64,000 nucleotides of DNA, taken from IMG/VR virus record IMGVR_UViG_3300010885_044958, positions 1 to 64,000 of that record. One strand, 5' to 3'. Positions 18,806 through 30,700 of this stretch are shown here, piece after piece. The notes below the pieces were generated by a model that was given only the letters and a program-made list of their open reading frames with translations, did no database searches and was not told the origin of the DNA. A program made the position numbers and the translations under genes. Numbering within the stretch: the first letter of the stretch is position 1; every line of letters begins with the position of its first letter. The stretch comes from a virus.

Positions 18806-21800
18806 ATGAGTTATTGTAACCCACAAGGCGTAAAAGATATACATCCAACATTATTAAAGGATGCAATAGATAATTTTAAGTATCTGGTTTTTTCTAATAT
18901 TAGAAAGAATGGTAATAATATAGATCATCTTGCTGATATGTCTCCAAAAGATAGGACAGATTTATTTAATAATACTTGGAATGCATTTGAAACTAAGGTT
19001 TTAGAAAAACCAAGGGAAGCCTATGCCTATTTAAAACAACAAAACCCGGATTTTACCAAAGACCAATTGCAAGAAAAGTTTTTGCAAGAGTTTAATCCTT
19101 TAAAAAACAATATCGAATTAATCAAGCAAAAAGAAGCGTTTATAACAGAATTTTCTAATTCATTAAAAGATCTTAAATTAAATCTTACCTTTAAAGCAAA
19201 AACGCACGAACCACTTTCTTACGAAGATCTTTTAGATAAAGAATTTGGCGAAGAAGGTAGAGAAGGTATTGTAGTAGATAAATTTGGTATAGATAATGCT
19301 GATTTAGCTAGTCTTAATTTGCGTTTATTTTTTGCAAGTTTTGCAGATGAAAAATATCACGAAGGCGCAATTGTACCTAACAATAGTTGGTTTGGAATAC
19401 CTAAAACAGTAGACTATGATTTTGTAAATAGAACTATGAATTCAATAGCTCTAGATGCAGAAAATACTTTTCAGATATTAACAGAATTTGATAAAAGATT
19501 CAGATTACCTTCTGGTAGATATAAAGAAGGTTATTTATGGGGTAAAGAACTCAGAGAAGGTCTTAACTCAGGCGATTTAAGAAAACCACTTTCTCCAGAA
19601 GATGTTAGACTTATAACTGCTTTTGAAACTTATCTAAAAGGGACTAACTACGCACCTAAGCAGCTTATAATGAATAAAGGTGGTGAGAATACCATAATGG
19701 ACACCATTAACCACCGTAATGAATTAGATGCCGTAGATGCTTGGGAAAATAATGTTTTGGCAAACATCATGTCTGAAGAAAATACTTCAATGTTTTCTCA
19801 AGAAGGCGCAGAACTTGCTATAGACAGAGAATCAAAAGCTTATAAAGATTTCATAGAACCAACTACTGAATTACCTATAACTTTAGAAAAGCTAAAAACT
19901 CTTGGTGTAGAGATGCCTGTAGCAGACATTTTAGATTCACAAGATACACAAGTAAAATTAAATGATGGCACTACTAAGTCAATAAAAAATATAGTAGAAG
20001 ATTCTTATAAAGGTATTGTAGCTGCGTTGACTTCAAAAAAAGTTTCACCACAAACATTCGATGCTTTATTTTCAGAATCTGCAACAGGTAGGTTTAGAAA
20101 TCTAGCTAGAGTTTATAATGAAATATTTCCTGCAAACAAGAGATTTACTATTTTAAATGCAGACAATAAAGCACAATACATGAGACAATCTCAAAGTGTT
20201 GCAGCTCAACAATCTTTAAAAATTAATAATTTAAAATCAATAGCCGATTTAGAAACGGCAATACCATACTATAAAGCACAAGGATATCTTACACCACAAA
20301 GAAATATTGACGGACAAATAGTAATGAGTCCAACAATGAATGTTTTATTTAATGAATCAGGTCAAAGACGTACAGGTTCTAAATATGAAATAGTTTTACA
20401 ACAAGGTATTAGATCTAGAGAAACAGATGAAGGTACTAAAGAATCTAATCTAGTACAAGATGACCAACTTTTATATGCAACTAATTTAATTTTAAATAAC
20501 ACCTATCCTTTAGCAATGAATGGTGATAAAACCATGTCTTATGCAATACAACTTTCTAGACCTTATATGTTCTGGCGAGATGTAAATGGAGAAAATGGCA
20601 AACAAAATATAACAGAAACATTTTTATATTTACTTAGAGATGAAATGGATTGTGCTTGGATGGAACGAGTAAATCCTAAAAATATTAAAACTTTTTCTAA
20701 TGAGATTTATAAATTAGGTATATTTGGTAATATCTTACCCAAAGACTTATTAAAACAATTTATAGAAGAAGGTTATAATTGCAAAATAGAAAATCCTACA
20801 AAACCAGTTACTGCTTGGAAAATTACAAAAAATACAACGCAACTAGGTACTACACCAGATTTTACTACTTGGCGTGAAAAATTTATTCAGAAAAACTACA
20901 AATCTCTGCAAAACGCAATTGTATCAGAATATATAAATAATAATCAAGTAACAGCATTTATAGATAAACTAGAAGAATTAAATATAATAAAACTTGCAAA
21001 AGATGGCGCATACAAATTACAAGGCATCTCTAAGAATACAATAGAAAAGTTCTTAGGACAAGATATTTTCGGAGAAGATTCTACTAATGCTAAAAGAATG
21101 ACTTATTCTCAATTAGAAGATTTAGCTAGATATGTTTTAACTAATTATGCTATAGCTAGAGTTGAGCAAGATAAATTACATTTTGGAAATGCATCTTATT
21201 ACAAAGATCCATTTAAGAGGTGGAATATGTTTACTGCAATAAAAACTCAAATGACTTCTGATGAAGCAGTAGTAAAAGCACTTTCTCCAACAGCATTAGG
21301 CACAGATGGGTTTTTAACTAGAGTAGACAAAAGACAAGATACAATAAGTGCAACTAATCCTGATAAATTTATTCGAGTAATTTGCCATGCAGATCATATT
21401 TTTCAGCAAGAAGGTTATGAAAATATGGCTGAAGAATGGTTTAAACAACAATCTGCTTCTGGTTTAGATAAAAAGCAAATAGAAACTATTATAGGCGCAG
21501 AATTTAATTCAGACGAAACATTTAAAAAACTTATATTAATAGATAGCAAACCCGTTGGATTAGTTTCTAATTATATAGGTACAAAAGGCGCAGACTCATA
21601 TTCACATATGATACATGATTTTTATTGGAACTATCGCCAAAGACTTGGTGATATGGAAAATGATGAATATAAAATCATGAAATATGACTGGGCATATAAT
21701 ATTGAAGGTCTTTCTAATTTAAACTCAAAAGAATACCCAGGACGTAAATTTGATTTCTCGTCTGAAGTAAAACAACGAGCCAAAGAAATACTTAAAGAAT

Positions 21801-24800
21801 TTAATAATATTTGCCCGGATGTACCAATAAATTCTATAAAACCACAAGCATCTACATTTACAGATTCTGGTGTACCTGTTGCTGCAAAAACAGCTCCATC
21901 ATATTTGACTTGGAGAATTGCAGAAGGTACTGAAATGGAAAATGTTTATCTAGATGCAATAGAAAAAGGTATAGATTGGATAATGCCTGAATCTGCGCAA
22001 AAATTTGGCAATCCACAATCAATTCCACATATAGCTAATCTAGATGGATCAATGTCTTTAAAAGACAAAGATTTTCCTGTGCAAAACTGGTATCCAGAAG
22101 GTATGGGAAAACAGTCTGAAATAACTGAGCATGATTCTGTAAAGGGTTCTCAAGAGGCAAAACTTATTTATTCTAATGCAATTGCTAATCCAGAATTGGA
22201 ACAGCATATGCGAGATTCTATTGCAGCTAAAAATGAATTAACTAAGAAACTAACTAAAAAAGTATTGGCAGAATGTGCAATAGATGGGGTGCATACAGAT
22301 CCGGCTAAATTCTATTCTCAGATTAAAGATGCATTAAGAAGATCTGGTATATCAGAAGATAAACTAGAATCTTTTAATGACACAGACATGCCTTTTGATG
22401 CAAGTTCTATTAAGTCTCAGATAGAAAACATGTGCTGGTCTAAATTTAATGATGACATAGTTAATCCACATCATCCAGGTATTCAGGCAACACAGATACA
22501 TTCTATAGGCATAGAACCTATTAAATGGTCTTGGATAAACCCAGAAACAGGTCGGCATGAGCAATTGAATGCAAAACAAATAGTAGAAAAAGGTCTTTCA
22601 CAAAAAGATCTACATATAATTTCTCCAAGAACAGATATACCTAGAATAGAGAACGGTAAGATTCAACCAGTAAAAGTTATTATGGGTTGGCCTTTTAAAG
22701 GTGTAACTCCAAAACAATTAGGTTTAGATAGAGCAAAAGATTTTTCTAAAGGAACCTGGGATTTGTCTAAAGCAAAAATAGATCCAGATTTGCTTCGTGC
22801 AACAATGATTCGTATCCCTACACCTTCTATTAACTCAATTCACTATGTACAATTCCCTAGAGTATTTGATGCTTCTAGAGGTAATATAGTAGGTATAGGT
22901 TCTGGCATAGTAGTAATAGGTGGATCTGACTTTGATGGTGATAAAATGCAAGTATTTTTTAGATCTTTTAATGTATTAAAACATGATTTAGAGTCTAAAG
23001 AATTTAAAGAACTTTTATCCAAAAGAATTCTAGAATCTGATTTATCAAAACTTGGAGTAGAAACTGAAGAACAAAAGAAAGATTTAATTGCGTCCACTAC
23101 TTCAGATTTAATTTATAGAATAAATAATGCGGCAGAAACAGATGCTGGAAGAGATTTACATATTCAAGCAGGAACTAGGGATAATGACCACGAGTCTATT
23201 CAAGATATTGCTGCAGGAAATGATGCAAGTTTAGAATATTATAAACTAGTAAAAGATGTTTTACAACATTATAAAACACCTTTTGGAGATAATAAAAAAC
23301 GTATTATAAAAGTAAATCCAGAAGAAGATTCTGTAAAAGGAATCCGTAATAAACTCATGGATTATCGTGAAAAATTTCTGGAACACCCTGCAAATTATTC
23401 TGCGGTAACAACGCCACTACTTATTGGAGATCTTGAAGCACAAGCTAAAAGAATAGATGATTTAAAAGGAATTAAAGATGATGATTCAAATATTACAAAA
23501 AATCATGAACTAATAACTACTTTAGATGCTCGTAGGCAATTTATAGATGCTAAGAAAGGTCTTGGTCCAGCAGCTAGAGCATTTTCACAACATATTTGGA
23601 ATCAAGTAGCTCAATTTAGGCTTACAGGCCATTATAAAGTTCCAGGGCAATATACGTTTCTTGGATTAAATGAACCAGGTAAACCTAAAACAATTTATAA
23701 TCCGTTTACAACTGAACGAGTTCCTCTATTAGGTCAAGTATATAATGAAGGCCATCAATTAATTTCTGAGGCACTTGCAAATCTTACACAAGCCATACTC
23801 GAAGCAGCTAAAAATCCAACTGCATTTAAATTAGGAATTAATACAGATAATATAGGAGCAATATTTAATCAACTGTTACAAGGAGCCGAAGGTTATAAAA
23901 TAGCTCTTCTTGCAACACAACCTATTGTTCAAGATTTTTTACAAGCACGCAAATTAGGCGGATCACTTAATTATCAAACTAACATAGCACAAAAAGATGT
24001 AGAAACAGGTATAACTGAATCTTCTCTTAGTATGGATAAAATAGTAACTAAACTCCTATCTAAGTACGGAACTACTGTTAAAGATGCTGTTAAATCTGCA
24101 AATCTTTTAAATAAATTTACTCAAGAACAACTTGAAAGTGGTTTAGCTAAAAAAACTGATCAAGGTGCATTTTTAATAAAATATTTAGAAATGGAAATGC
24201 AAGGTAGTCCTGCATTTACCTTTAACCAAAGAATTAACTCAGATACAGTAGCTATAAAAACATTTATGGAACTTAAGAGACATAAAGCATTGTCTCAAAA
24301 AGTTGCTTCAGATGACTATATAGATAACCCAGAAGCTTTAGATAAAACATTTATTACTGAAATAGATAATGCTACCTCTCAAATAATGCAGGGTTTTGAT
24401 AAATATTTCATGACTTTGCATCCAGCATTTTCAGATTTGAATGATACAATGCTTAATTTTGTAGGTTCTCATCCTATGGATGGAGATGCACGAGACAGAA
24501 TTCTTAACAAATTTACTAACCATACAATAGACTTTTTACTTCAAACTTTACCAAATCCCCAAGGAGAATTCCTTTCTACTAAATCAAAAGATTTAATGAT
24601 TGGTGAGAATTCTATGGGCATGTTACTTGCAGACATAAAAAAATCTAAAGCAGGTGCTGCAAATCTGTGGAAAAATTTGCAACCAATAATAAATCAAGAA
24701 GGTAATGCAAATACAATGAAGATTCTGAAAATGAACCCTACTCCACACGAAATCAAACTTTTAATAGATGAAGTAAATACTAATTCTGCTCTGTCAAAAA

Positions 24801-27763
24801 ATCCTAAAATACAAGAATTTGTAAGAAATCTTGCAGGTTATAATATATTACAAGCAGGATTAAATTCTTCTAGAAACTCTATAAATAAGATTGTTCCTTA
24901 TAAACTACACAAAGATGTAGTAGAATTTGTATTTAGTCTTTATAAAGAGCATTTAGCAGCAGATACAATGCACGATTGGATTTCTCCAGACCTGCAAAAC
25001 TCTCTGCAAGAATCTTTCTTTAGAACTAACTGGTCTGATGAAAATCTTATAAAATCTGTAAAAAAACTAGAAGTAAAAGATGGTGATGAGGTGGGTGATT
25101 ATTCTATTGTGCCAGGCAAACCAGGAATAATTTTTTTACCAAACGCACATGCAGCAACTAAATATGATTATATAAAAAATGTAAAATATCTAGGTAAAGG
25201 TGAAAAGAAAACTGCAACACCAACTTTATTCAGAAAACTTGCACAAGACAAAAATAAAACTTATTATTCCAGAATAAATCCTTGGGGTAGACCCGGCATT
25301 CACGTAGAAATAAATCCTACAAATCAGCAATCTATTCATCCAGAAAATAAACCTTTTGATGAAAACGCAGAAGAATTTGTAAATAATCAAAGGACTTTGT
25401 TAGACAAGATAAATGTTGTACCTTTACCAGAAGATAAAGATTTGGAACAAGGAGATTTATTTAATCAAACCACGGCAGAATCAAAAACTGGAGAAATAGA
25501 AAAAATTAAACCAGGTATAGAAAAAGTTAAAAATACTGGATTAACTCCAGAACAAGGTAATTCATTTATAGATTTATTGCAACCGTTTATTTTACAACAA
25601 TCATATAAAGAAAATAAGGGTAAAAATGCAAACGACATGTTTCACATAGGATTAATGTGGAGCCGTAGAAATGATTCAAGATATCCTAATAAATCACAAC
25701 CAATATCTATAAAAAGTAGAGATTCTGCTTATGGATACACTATAAAAGATCAGCAAGGACGAGATTTGCCAAAATTAACTCAAGTGCAACCTATTTTAGA
25801 TTTTATTCAGTCTAAATTAGGTATTGATATGAGTAATTATGATTCAATGATTGGTAATATTTATGAAGAAAATACATTCATATCTCAACACAGAGATATA
25901 ACCGAATCTTCTGATGCGAGTAAATACCCCGTTATCGTTATAAATCTTGGCGCAGATGGTAAAATTTTATTTGGAGAAAATGCAGATACAAAACTAGGCT
26001 TAACTAATGGTTCTATTTATGCATTTGGGATTAATGGAGAAAACAGATATGAATCACATAGAACAGTTGATAAACTAGATTCTAATACTCCTTTGAAGCC
26101 ATTAGAAATGCCAAATGGTAAATCTATAAAAGATTATAGAATTACTCTTACATTTAGACGTGCTCAAGATTTAACTCCTGAAATGCCTAAATCACCAAAA
26201 CGTATTGGAGAACCAGTAGCAACTAAACCTGGACAAATTACTAAAATGTCTGATTTAACAGATCATTCTGGAGGAGCTTATGGTGCAGATACAGATTGGG
26301 ATATAATAGGTCGGAAAGAGTTTGGTTTAACTGATTTTAGACACTATAGAGAAGAAGGAAATGCAAGTTTAAGTAAAAGGCTACGTGACCTTGGTGTTAA
26401 GGCTACAATCGTCTCTAAAGAGGATTTAGCTACTGGATATGCAGAGTTAGAAAAAGTTTTTGGTAAGAAATTTTCAAAAAGTCTTGAAAATGATTTAAAA
26501 GCTAGAAACTATTTGCAAGTTAAAAATTCCGATGCCGTTTTTGCAATTGGAACTTTTAAAGCACCGGAAGTAGATAAATCTGTACCAGATAATACAATTG
26601 ATTCAACTAAATCTGTAAAATCTTATAAATTTACTCAAATTGAAGGTGGTACAAATGCAGCAGTACAAATGGCAATTGCAGTAGGAAAACCAGTGCATGT
26701 TTTTGATTTAACTTCAAAAACTTGGAATGTTTGGAATGGAACTAAATTTGTACAAGAAGAAACTCCTATTTTAACTAAAAATTTTGCAGGAATCGGCACT
26801 AGAGATATAGAAAACTATTCTGTAATGAAAGATGGTCAATGGGTTTCTAGACCTAGTTATAAAGGAATGGCTGCTGAAAAATCTGCACAAAATGCAATTC
26901 GTGATGTTTATAAAAAGACCCAAGAAAGCATTGGGCAGCCCACAACTCCTTCAGAACCAATACCAGAAGAAAAAAATACTGATATTGTACAACATAGCAA
27001 TTTTGCTAATATGATAGATAATGCAAATAAAGTTGTTAATTCAGGCAATCTTATACAAGATGTTGATGGGTCTTATTCACGCAGTAAAGAGCCACAACCA
27101 AATCTATCTTATCACATTGATAAAATATCTGGTAAAAAAATATATTTTGATGAAAATGGAGATTATTATTGGTCAGATGATAACAGTTTTAAAGTGTATA
27201 TAAAATCTAAAGGTGGCAATCCATTTGGTGAACCTATATATGACATAACCCCTGTAGAACCAATTAATTGGCAAGATAAAATATCTGAAATATATCAACA
27301 GAAATATGGTAATGCGCCAGAAATAGTACAAAAACCTAGTGCAAAAATAACTGAACCTGGTAGATATATAACATTTAAAGGTGAAACATATATTGTAACT
27401 AAATTTAATAAAAATGATACAATACAAATATATAATCCTTTAAAAGAGGGTGTCGAAGCAAAAAAATCTATTGCTGGACGCAATTTAGAATTATTGGAAT
27501 ATAAAGCAAATATAGTAACTTATAAAGATATTGATTATATAGTAACACCTAAAAACACTATAATTTCTTTAAAGACTAATAAAGTAATGAATTGGGGTGA
27601 AGAAAATGGTGATAGAAAAAATATTTTAGATTTGGCAAACCCACAAGAAAAACCAACAAAATCTAAAGAAGAATTTGTTAGTAAGTCCCGTGAAATATAT
27701 AAAATAATGAAACAAGCAAATGCAACAGAAGAAAGTATTCTGGATGCAATAAAATGCCTTTAA
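18806..27763 (+). CDS. Giant single-chain RNA polymerase fused to AlkB-like and SLOG-like domains
   Basis: A 2985 aa protein. GGSDFDGDKM puts Asp1375, Asp1377 and Asp1379 in the DxDxD magnesium-binding loop of the beta'-type double-psi beta-barrel. It is preceded by IRIPTPSINSIHYVQFP, which parallels the RxPT...F region before NADFDGDQM in cellular RNAP. This is the arrangement of the crAss-like virion RNAP (phi14:2 gp66 type), which transcribes early phage genes after ejection. C-terminally, residues ~2270-2455 look like an AlkB-type 2-oxoglutarate/Fe(II) dioxygenase, with HRD at 2362-2364, SHRT with His2418, and RITLTFR at 2445-2451. Residues ~2480-2640 look like a SLOG (DprA/YspA-like) fold, with SGGAYGAD, NSDAVFAIG and GGTNAAVQMA. 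The remaining C-terminal ~340 aa are unassigned. RNAP assignment is strong; the added domains are motif-based. Confidence 0.85.
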   Translation: MSYCNPQGVKDIHPTLLKDAIDNFKYLVFSNIRKNGNNIDHLADMSPKDRTDLFNNTWNAFETKVLEKPREAYAYLKQQNPDFTKDQLQEKFLQEFNPLKNNIELIKQKEAFITEFSNSLKDLKLNLTFKAKTHEPLSYEDLLDKEFGEEGREGIVVDKFGIDNADLASLNLRLFFASFADEKYHEGAIVPNNSWFGIPKTVDYDFVNRTMNSIALDAENTFQILTEFDKRFRLPSGRYKEGYLWGKELREGLNSGDLRKPLSPEDVRLITAFETYLKGTNYAPKQLIMNKGGENTIMDTINHRNELDAVDAWENNVLANIMSEENTSMFSQEGAELAIDRESKAYKDFIEPTTELPITLEKLKTLGVEMPVADILDSQDTQVKLNDGTTKSIKNIVEDSYKGIVAALTSKKVSPQTFDALFSESATGRFRNLARVYNEIFPANKRFTILNADNKAQYMRQSQSVAAQQSLKINNLKSIADLETAIPYYKAQGYLTPQRNIDGQIVMSPTMNVLFNESGQRRTGSKYEIVLQQGIRSRETDEGTKESNLVQDDQLLYATNLILNNTYPLAMNGDKTMSYAIQLSRPYMFWRDVNGENGKQNITETFLYLLRDEMDCAWMERVNPKNIKTFSNEIYKLGIFGNILPKDLLKQFIEEGYNCKIENPTKPVTAWKITKNTTQLGTTPDFTTWREKFIQKNYKSLQNAIVSEYINNNQVTAFIDKLEELNIIKLAKDGAYKLQGISKNTIEKFLGQDIFGEDSTNAKRMTYSQLEDLARYVLTNYAIARVEQDKLHFGNASYYKDPFKRWNMFTAIKTQMTSDEAVVKALSPTALGTDGFLTRVDKRQDTISATNPDKFIRVICHADHIFQQEGYENMAEEWFKQQSASGLDKKQIETIIGAEFNSDETFKKLILIDSKPVGLVSNYIGTKGADSYSHMIHDFYWNYRQRLGDMENDEYKIMKYDWAYNIEGLSNLNSKEYPGRKFDFSSEVKQRAKEILKEFNNICPDVPINSIKPQASTFTDSGVPVAAKTAPSYLTWRIAEGTEMENVYLDAIEKGIDWIMPESAQKFGNPQSIPHIANLDGSMSLKDKDFPVQNWYPEGMGKQSEITEHDSVKGSQEAKLIYSNAIANPELEQHMRDSIAAKNELTKKLTKKVLAECAIDGVHTDPAKFYSQIKDALRRSGISEDKLESFNDTDMPFDASSIKSQIENMCWSKFNDDIVNPHHPGIQATQIHSIGIEPIKWSWINPETGRHEQLNAKQIVEKGLSQKDLHIISPRTDIPRIENGKIQPVKVIMGWPFKGVTPKQLGLDRAKDFSKGTWDLSKAKIDPDLLRATMIRIPTPSINSIHYVQFPRVFDASRGNIVGIGSGIVVIGGSDFDGDKMQVFFRSFNVLKHDLESKEFKELLSKRILESDLSKLGVETEEQKKDLIASTTSDLIYRINNAAETDAGRDLHIQAGTRDNDHESIQDIAAGNDASLEYYKLVKDVLQHYKTPFGDNKKRIIKVNPEEDSVKGIRNKLMDYREKFLEHPANYSAVTTPLLIGDLEAQAKRIDDLKGIKDDDSNITKNHELITTLDARRQFIDAKKGLGPAARAFSQHIWNQVAQFRLTGHYKVPGQYTFLGLNEPGKPKTIYNPFTTERVPLLGQVYNEGHQLISEALANLTQAILEAAKNPTAFKLGINTDNIGAIFNQLLQGAEGYKIALLATQPIVQDFLQARKLGGSLNYQTNIAQKDVETGITESSLSMDKIVTKLLSKYGTTVKDAVKSANLLNKFTQEQLESGLAKKTDQGAFLIKYLEMEMQGSPAFTFNQRINSDTVAIKTFMELKRHKALSQKVASDDYIDNPEALDKTFITEIDNATSQIMQGFDKYFMTLHPAFSDLNDTMLNFVGSHPMDGDARDRILNKFTNHTIDFLLQTLPNPQGEFLSTKSKDLMIGENSMGMLLADIKKSKAGAANLWKNLQPIINQEGNANTMKILKMNPTPHEIKLLIDEVNTNSALSKNPKIQEFVRNLAGYNILQAGLNSSRNSINKIVPYKLHKDVVEFVFSLYKEHLAADTMHDWISPDLQNSLQESFFRTNWSDENLIKSVKKLEVKDGDEVGDYSIVPGKPGIIFLPNAHAATKYDYIKNVKYLGKGEKKTATPTLFRKLAQDKNKTYYSRINPWGRPGIHVEINPTNQQSIHPENKPFDENAEEFVNNQRTLLDKINVVPLPEDKDLEQGDLFNQTTAESKTGEIEKIKPGIEKVKNTGLTPEQGNSFIDLLQPFILQQSYKENKGKNANDMFHIGLMWSRRNDSRYPNKSQPISIKSRDSAYGYTIKDQQGRDLPKLTQVQPILDFIQSKLGIDMSNYDSMIGNIYEENTFISQHRDITESSDASKYPVIVINLGADGKILFGENADTKLGLTNGSIYAFGINGENRYESHRTVDKLDSNTPLKPLEMPNGKSIKDYRITLTFRRAQDLTPEMPKSPKRIGEPVATKPGQITKMSDLTDHSGGAYGADTDWDIIGRKEFGLTDFRHYREEGNASLSKRLRDLGVKATIVSKEDLATGYAELEKVFGKKFSKSLENDLKARNYLQVKNSDAVFAIGTFKAPEVDKSVPDNTIDSTKSVKSYKFTQIEGGTNAAVQMAIAVGKPVHVFDLTSKTWNVWNGTKFVQEETPILTKNFAGIGTRDIENYSVMKDGQWVSRPSYKGMAAEKSAQNAIRDVYKKTQESIGQPTTPSEPIPEEKNTDIVQHSNFANMIDNANKVVNSGNLIQDVDGSYSRSKEPQPNLSYHIDKISGKKIYFDENGDYYWSDDNSFKVYIKSKGGNPFGEPIYDITPVEPINWQDKISEIYQQKYGNAPEIVQKPSAKITEPGRYITFKGETYIVTKFNKNDTIQIYNPLKEGVEAKKSIAGRNLELLEYKANIVTYKDIDYIVTPKNTIISLKTNKVMNWGEENGDRKNILDLANPQEKPTKSKEEFVSKSREIYKIMKQANATEESILDAIKCL

Positions 27764-27781
27764 GAAAAAATAAAATTAGAT

Positions 27782-30700
27782 ATGCAAGCCTGTCCAGATA
27801 AAAACAATCCATTATACCAAGACTTAGAAAAAGAATTAGGTGAGATAAACGCACTAGCAAGTTTTCACATGCTTGGTACTGGAGAAATTCCTAGTATTGA
27901 AAAAGCTCGTGAATTATTAGAACCAAAACAAAATATTGAAAATAAAGGTTTTGGTGTTGGTATATTGAATCCTAAATATAATCAACTATCTTTTGCAGCA
28001 CAAAAGCATCTTGGTGCTTATTTGGAAAAATCTCGCGGGTTATTGCCCCCTCAATTTTTTGACGAAGGCACTAGAAAATTATGGGTTAAGTCTAGTACTA
28101 AAAAAAGTAGTAAACAATATAATATTATAGATCCGGAATCTGGAGAAATAATTGCAGAAAAGCAAAGGCTTGATATAAATCAAAAACAATCTTGGCAAGA
28201 TAAACAAACAAAAGTTGCTAATGAAATTAATGATTTAAAAACTAAATCAGAAGAACAAAAAAAATATGGAATAGGTGAAATTGTTCTAGGAAAAAGATCT
28301 GGAGTAGAAAAAGATGTATCTGTAGCAAGAAAAGTTGCATTTTTAGCGTATCTAAATAAACCTTCTAAGGAAAGATATGTGAGAACTGCTGCAAACTATT
28401 TATATGAAGGAGCAAAGTTTAGTGGGGTAAATATTCCAGTAACTATTATCGAAAAGATGCTAGAAAGATTTCCAAAAGAAATTTGGGATTATATTATAGC
28501 TAAAAAAACTGTTGAAGAACCTACATTAGGTGCATTAACTCGTGGCCATATTCCAGAAATTACTAGTATAAGTAAAATATCTAAAATTAAAGCAATTGAA
28601 AAAGCGTTAGGTGTGGAGCTTTTAGGTAAAGAATTTAAAACAAGAAGAAGCTATAATAATTTTGATGATAGACAATGGGGTGAAAATATAAAAATAGATC
28701 CTAAAAACAGAGGTAAATATTTATCTGCTGATATACGTGAATATCTTGAACAAAAAGGTCTTGCAAAACCCCCTATTTCTGATGATGAAGGTATGCGTAA
28801 TTATGCAGAAATTCATAATATGACTTTAGAACAAGTAAAAGAACTTGTAACACCAAAAGAACAAGCAAATGAAGATGGTTTATATATAGGTACTGAAAAT
28901 TATGACATGGAAATGTCTAAATTTCGGCAAAACGTATTTAATACTTCTAAAACAGATGTTGCAATGCATAATGCAACTACACAACTTAAAAAAGATATTT
29001 CTGCTAAATTACAAGAAAAAATTAAATCAGGTGCAATTAAATCAGGATGGTTAGAAACAGGATTTCATTTATTTGATATATTATTTAATAAAGTTGGATG
29101 GCAAGAATTAGACCAAGCAGGTGATCCTAGTTTTCACACCGCATTTAATAGATTAGCTGCAATTGTTCATGAACCATTTCATGTAATGCACGCATTAACT
29201 TATGGTACTGAAGAAGAACGTGCAATGAAAAATGCCTGGGATCAATTATATTCTACTAAAATAGGCAGAGAAATAGTTGATTCTATGGAGTTACAAAATA
29301 GTTCTGAACATGTTAAATATGCAGAAACAGTTGCACATTTATTTCAAGCAATAATTCTACCGCCAGAATATTTAAAAAATCTTTCCCCAAAATACAAAAT
29401 TCTTTCAGACGCATACGCATATATACAGTTTAAATTAAATAACCCGGAATCTAAAGAAGAACCTTTAGGGGAAGAAACAAACAGTTCTTATACTGAAATT
29501 GAAAAGAAAGATGCTTTGAGCTTTTTTCAAAAATTTTTAAATTGGTTAATAAAAGCGTTTAATAAAGTTGCTGAATTTTTTGGAAAAGAACTACCATATT
29601 TAGAAAGAAATGTAGACATAGAAAAGGAACATGTTGGTGAAGATGAAAAACCTTCAAAACTAACTCCCTCTAAAGATTTGCAAACTCATGAAAAAGATTT
29701 TGTTGCTGCAATGGATAATTTATCTGCATCAATAGAACAATTATTAGATATAGATAAAAATAAAATAACTACAAATAAATCTGGAGAATTTTTTGCAGGT
29801 GCGGCAGACTTTAATATGGGTGAATCAAATATTGAACCTACTTCAGAGCAACCAACTCTATTTGACAATTCATTACCGTTTAATGAAGTAAAAGATAAAA
29901 TCTTAACAGGCTTTACAAAATACACCCTATATCCAAAAAGAATAGGTGATATAAAACTAAAAGATTCTTATACTACTAAAGAAGGTAAAATGAATAAAGA
30001 GGTTGCAAAATCTATGCAAAATTGGGTAGACGGTATTCCTGAATTTAAATCTGCTCAAATAGAATATAGTGCTGTAGAAAATGCAATTCGTATAATGCCG
30101 AGCCAGAAATTTTTTCCACAAACTGGCAGTATCACAGGAAATCAATATGTAAATCCAACATTTGAAACTAGTTCAGGATTAACTCCAAATCAAAATGTCA
30201 CACCTACTTCAGAACCTAATTACAAAAATACTAACAATCTTACACCAGAATCTTTTGAGAAATCAATAGATAAGATGAAAGATATGCAAAACAAAATAGA
30301 ACTGCATGACTTAATAACAGATCCAATAACAGGACAAGTAAGAGAACATAAATATACAGAAGAACTACCAGATGGTACAAGATTTATTGCAGACGGTTCT
30401 GTAACTAGTGTGGTAGTAGAAAAGAAACTTAAAAACTTTGGTTCTGGGCTACCACAAGATGATGTAGATAAAAAAATAGCAATCATTGCCTCTGAATCAG
30501 GAACTTTAGTGCATGGTTATGCCGAAAATGTTTGGAAAAATATTCTAGACAAAGATGGCAAACTATTACCAGATTCTGAATTTAAAGAAGATAATGAACC
30601 AAAACCTTCAGAAGGAGTAAATTATAGAATATATAATAAAATTCAACCATTTATAGAGAATTTTGCAAAGACTTTTCCAGAAGGCACTAGATTTTTCACA

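Noticed and set aside
22843-23097. Minus-strand ORF opposite the RNAP catalytic region
   Set aside because: Shadow of the conserved DFDGD coding region; Ser-rich composition typical of antisense frames.
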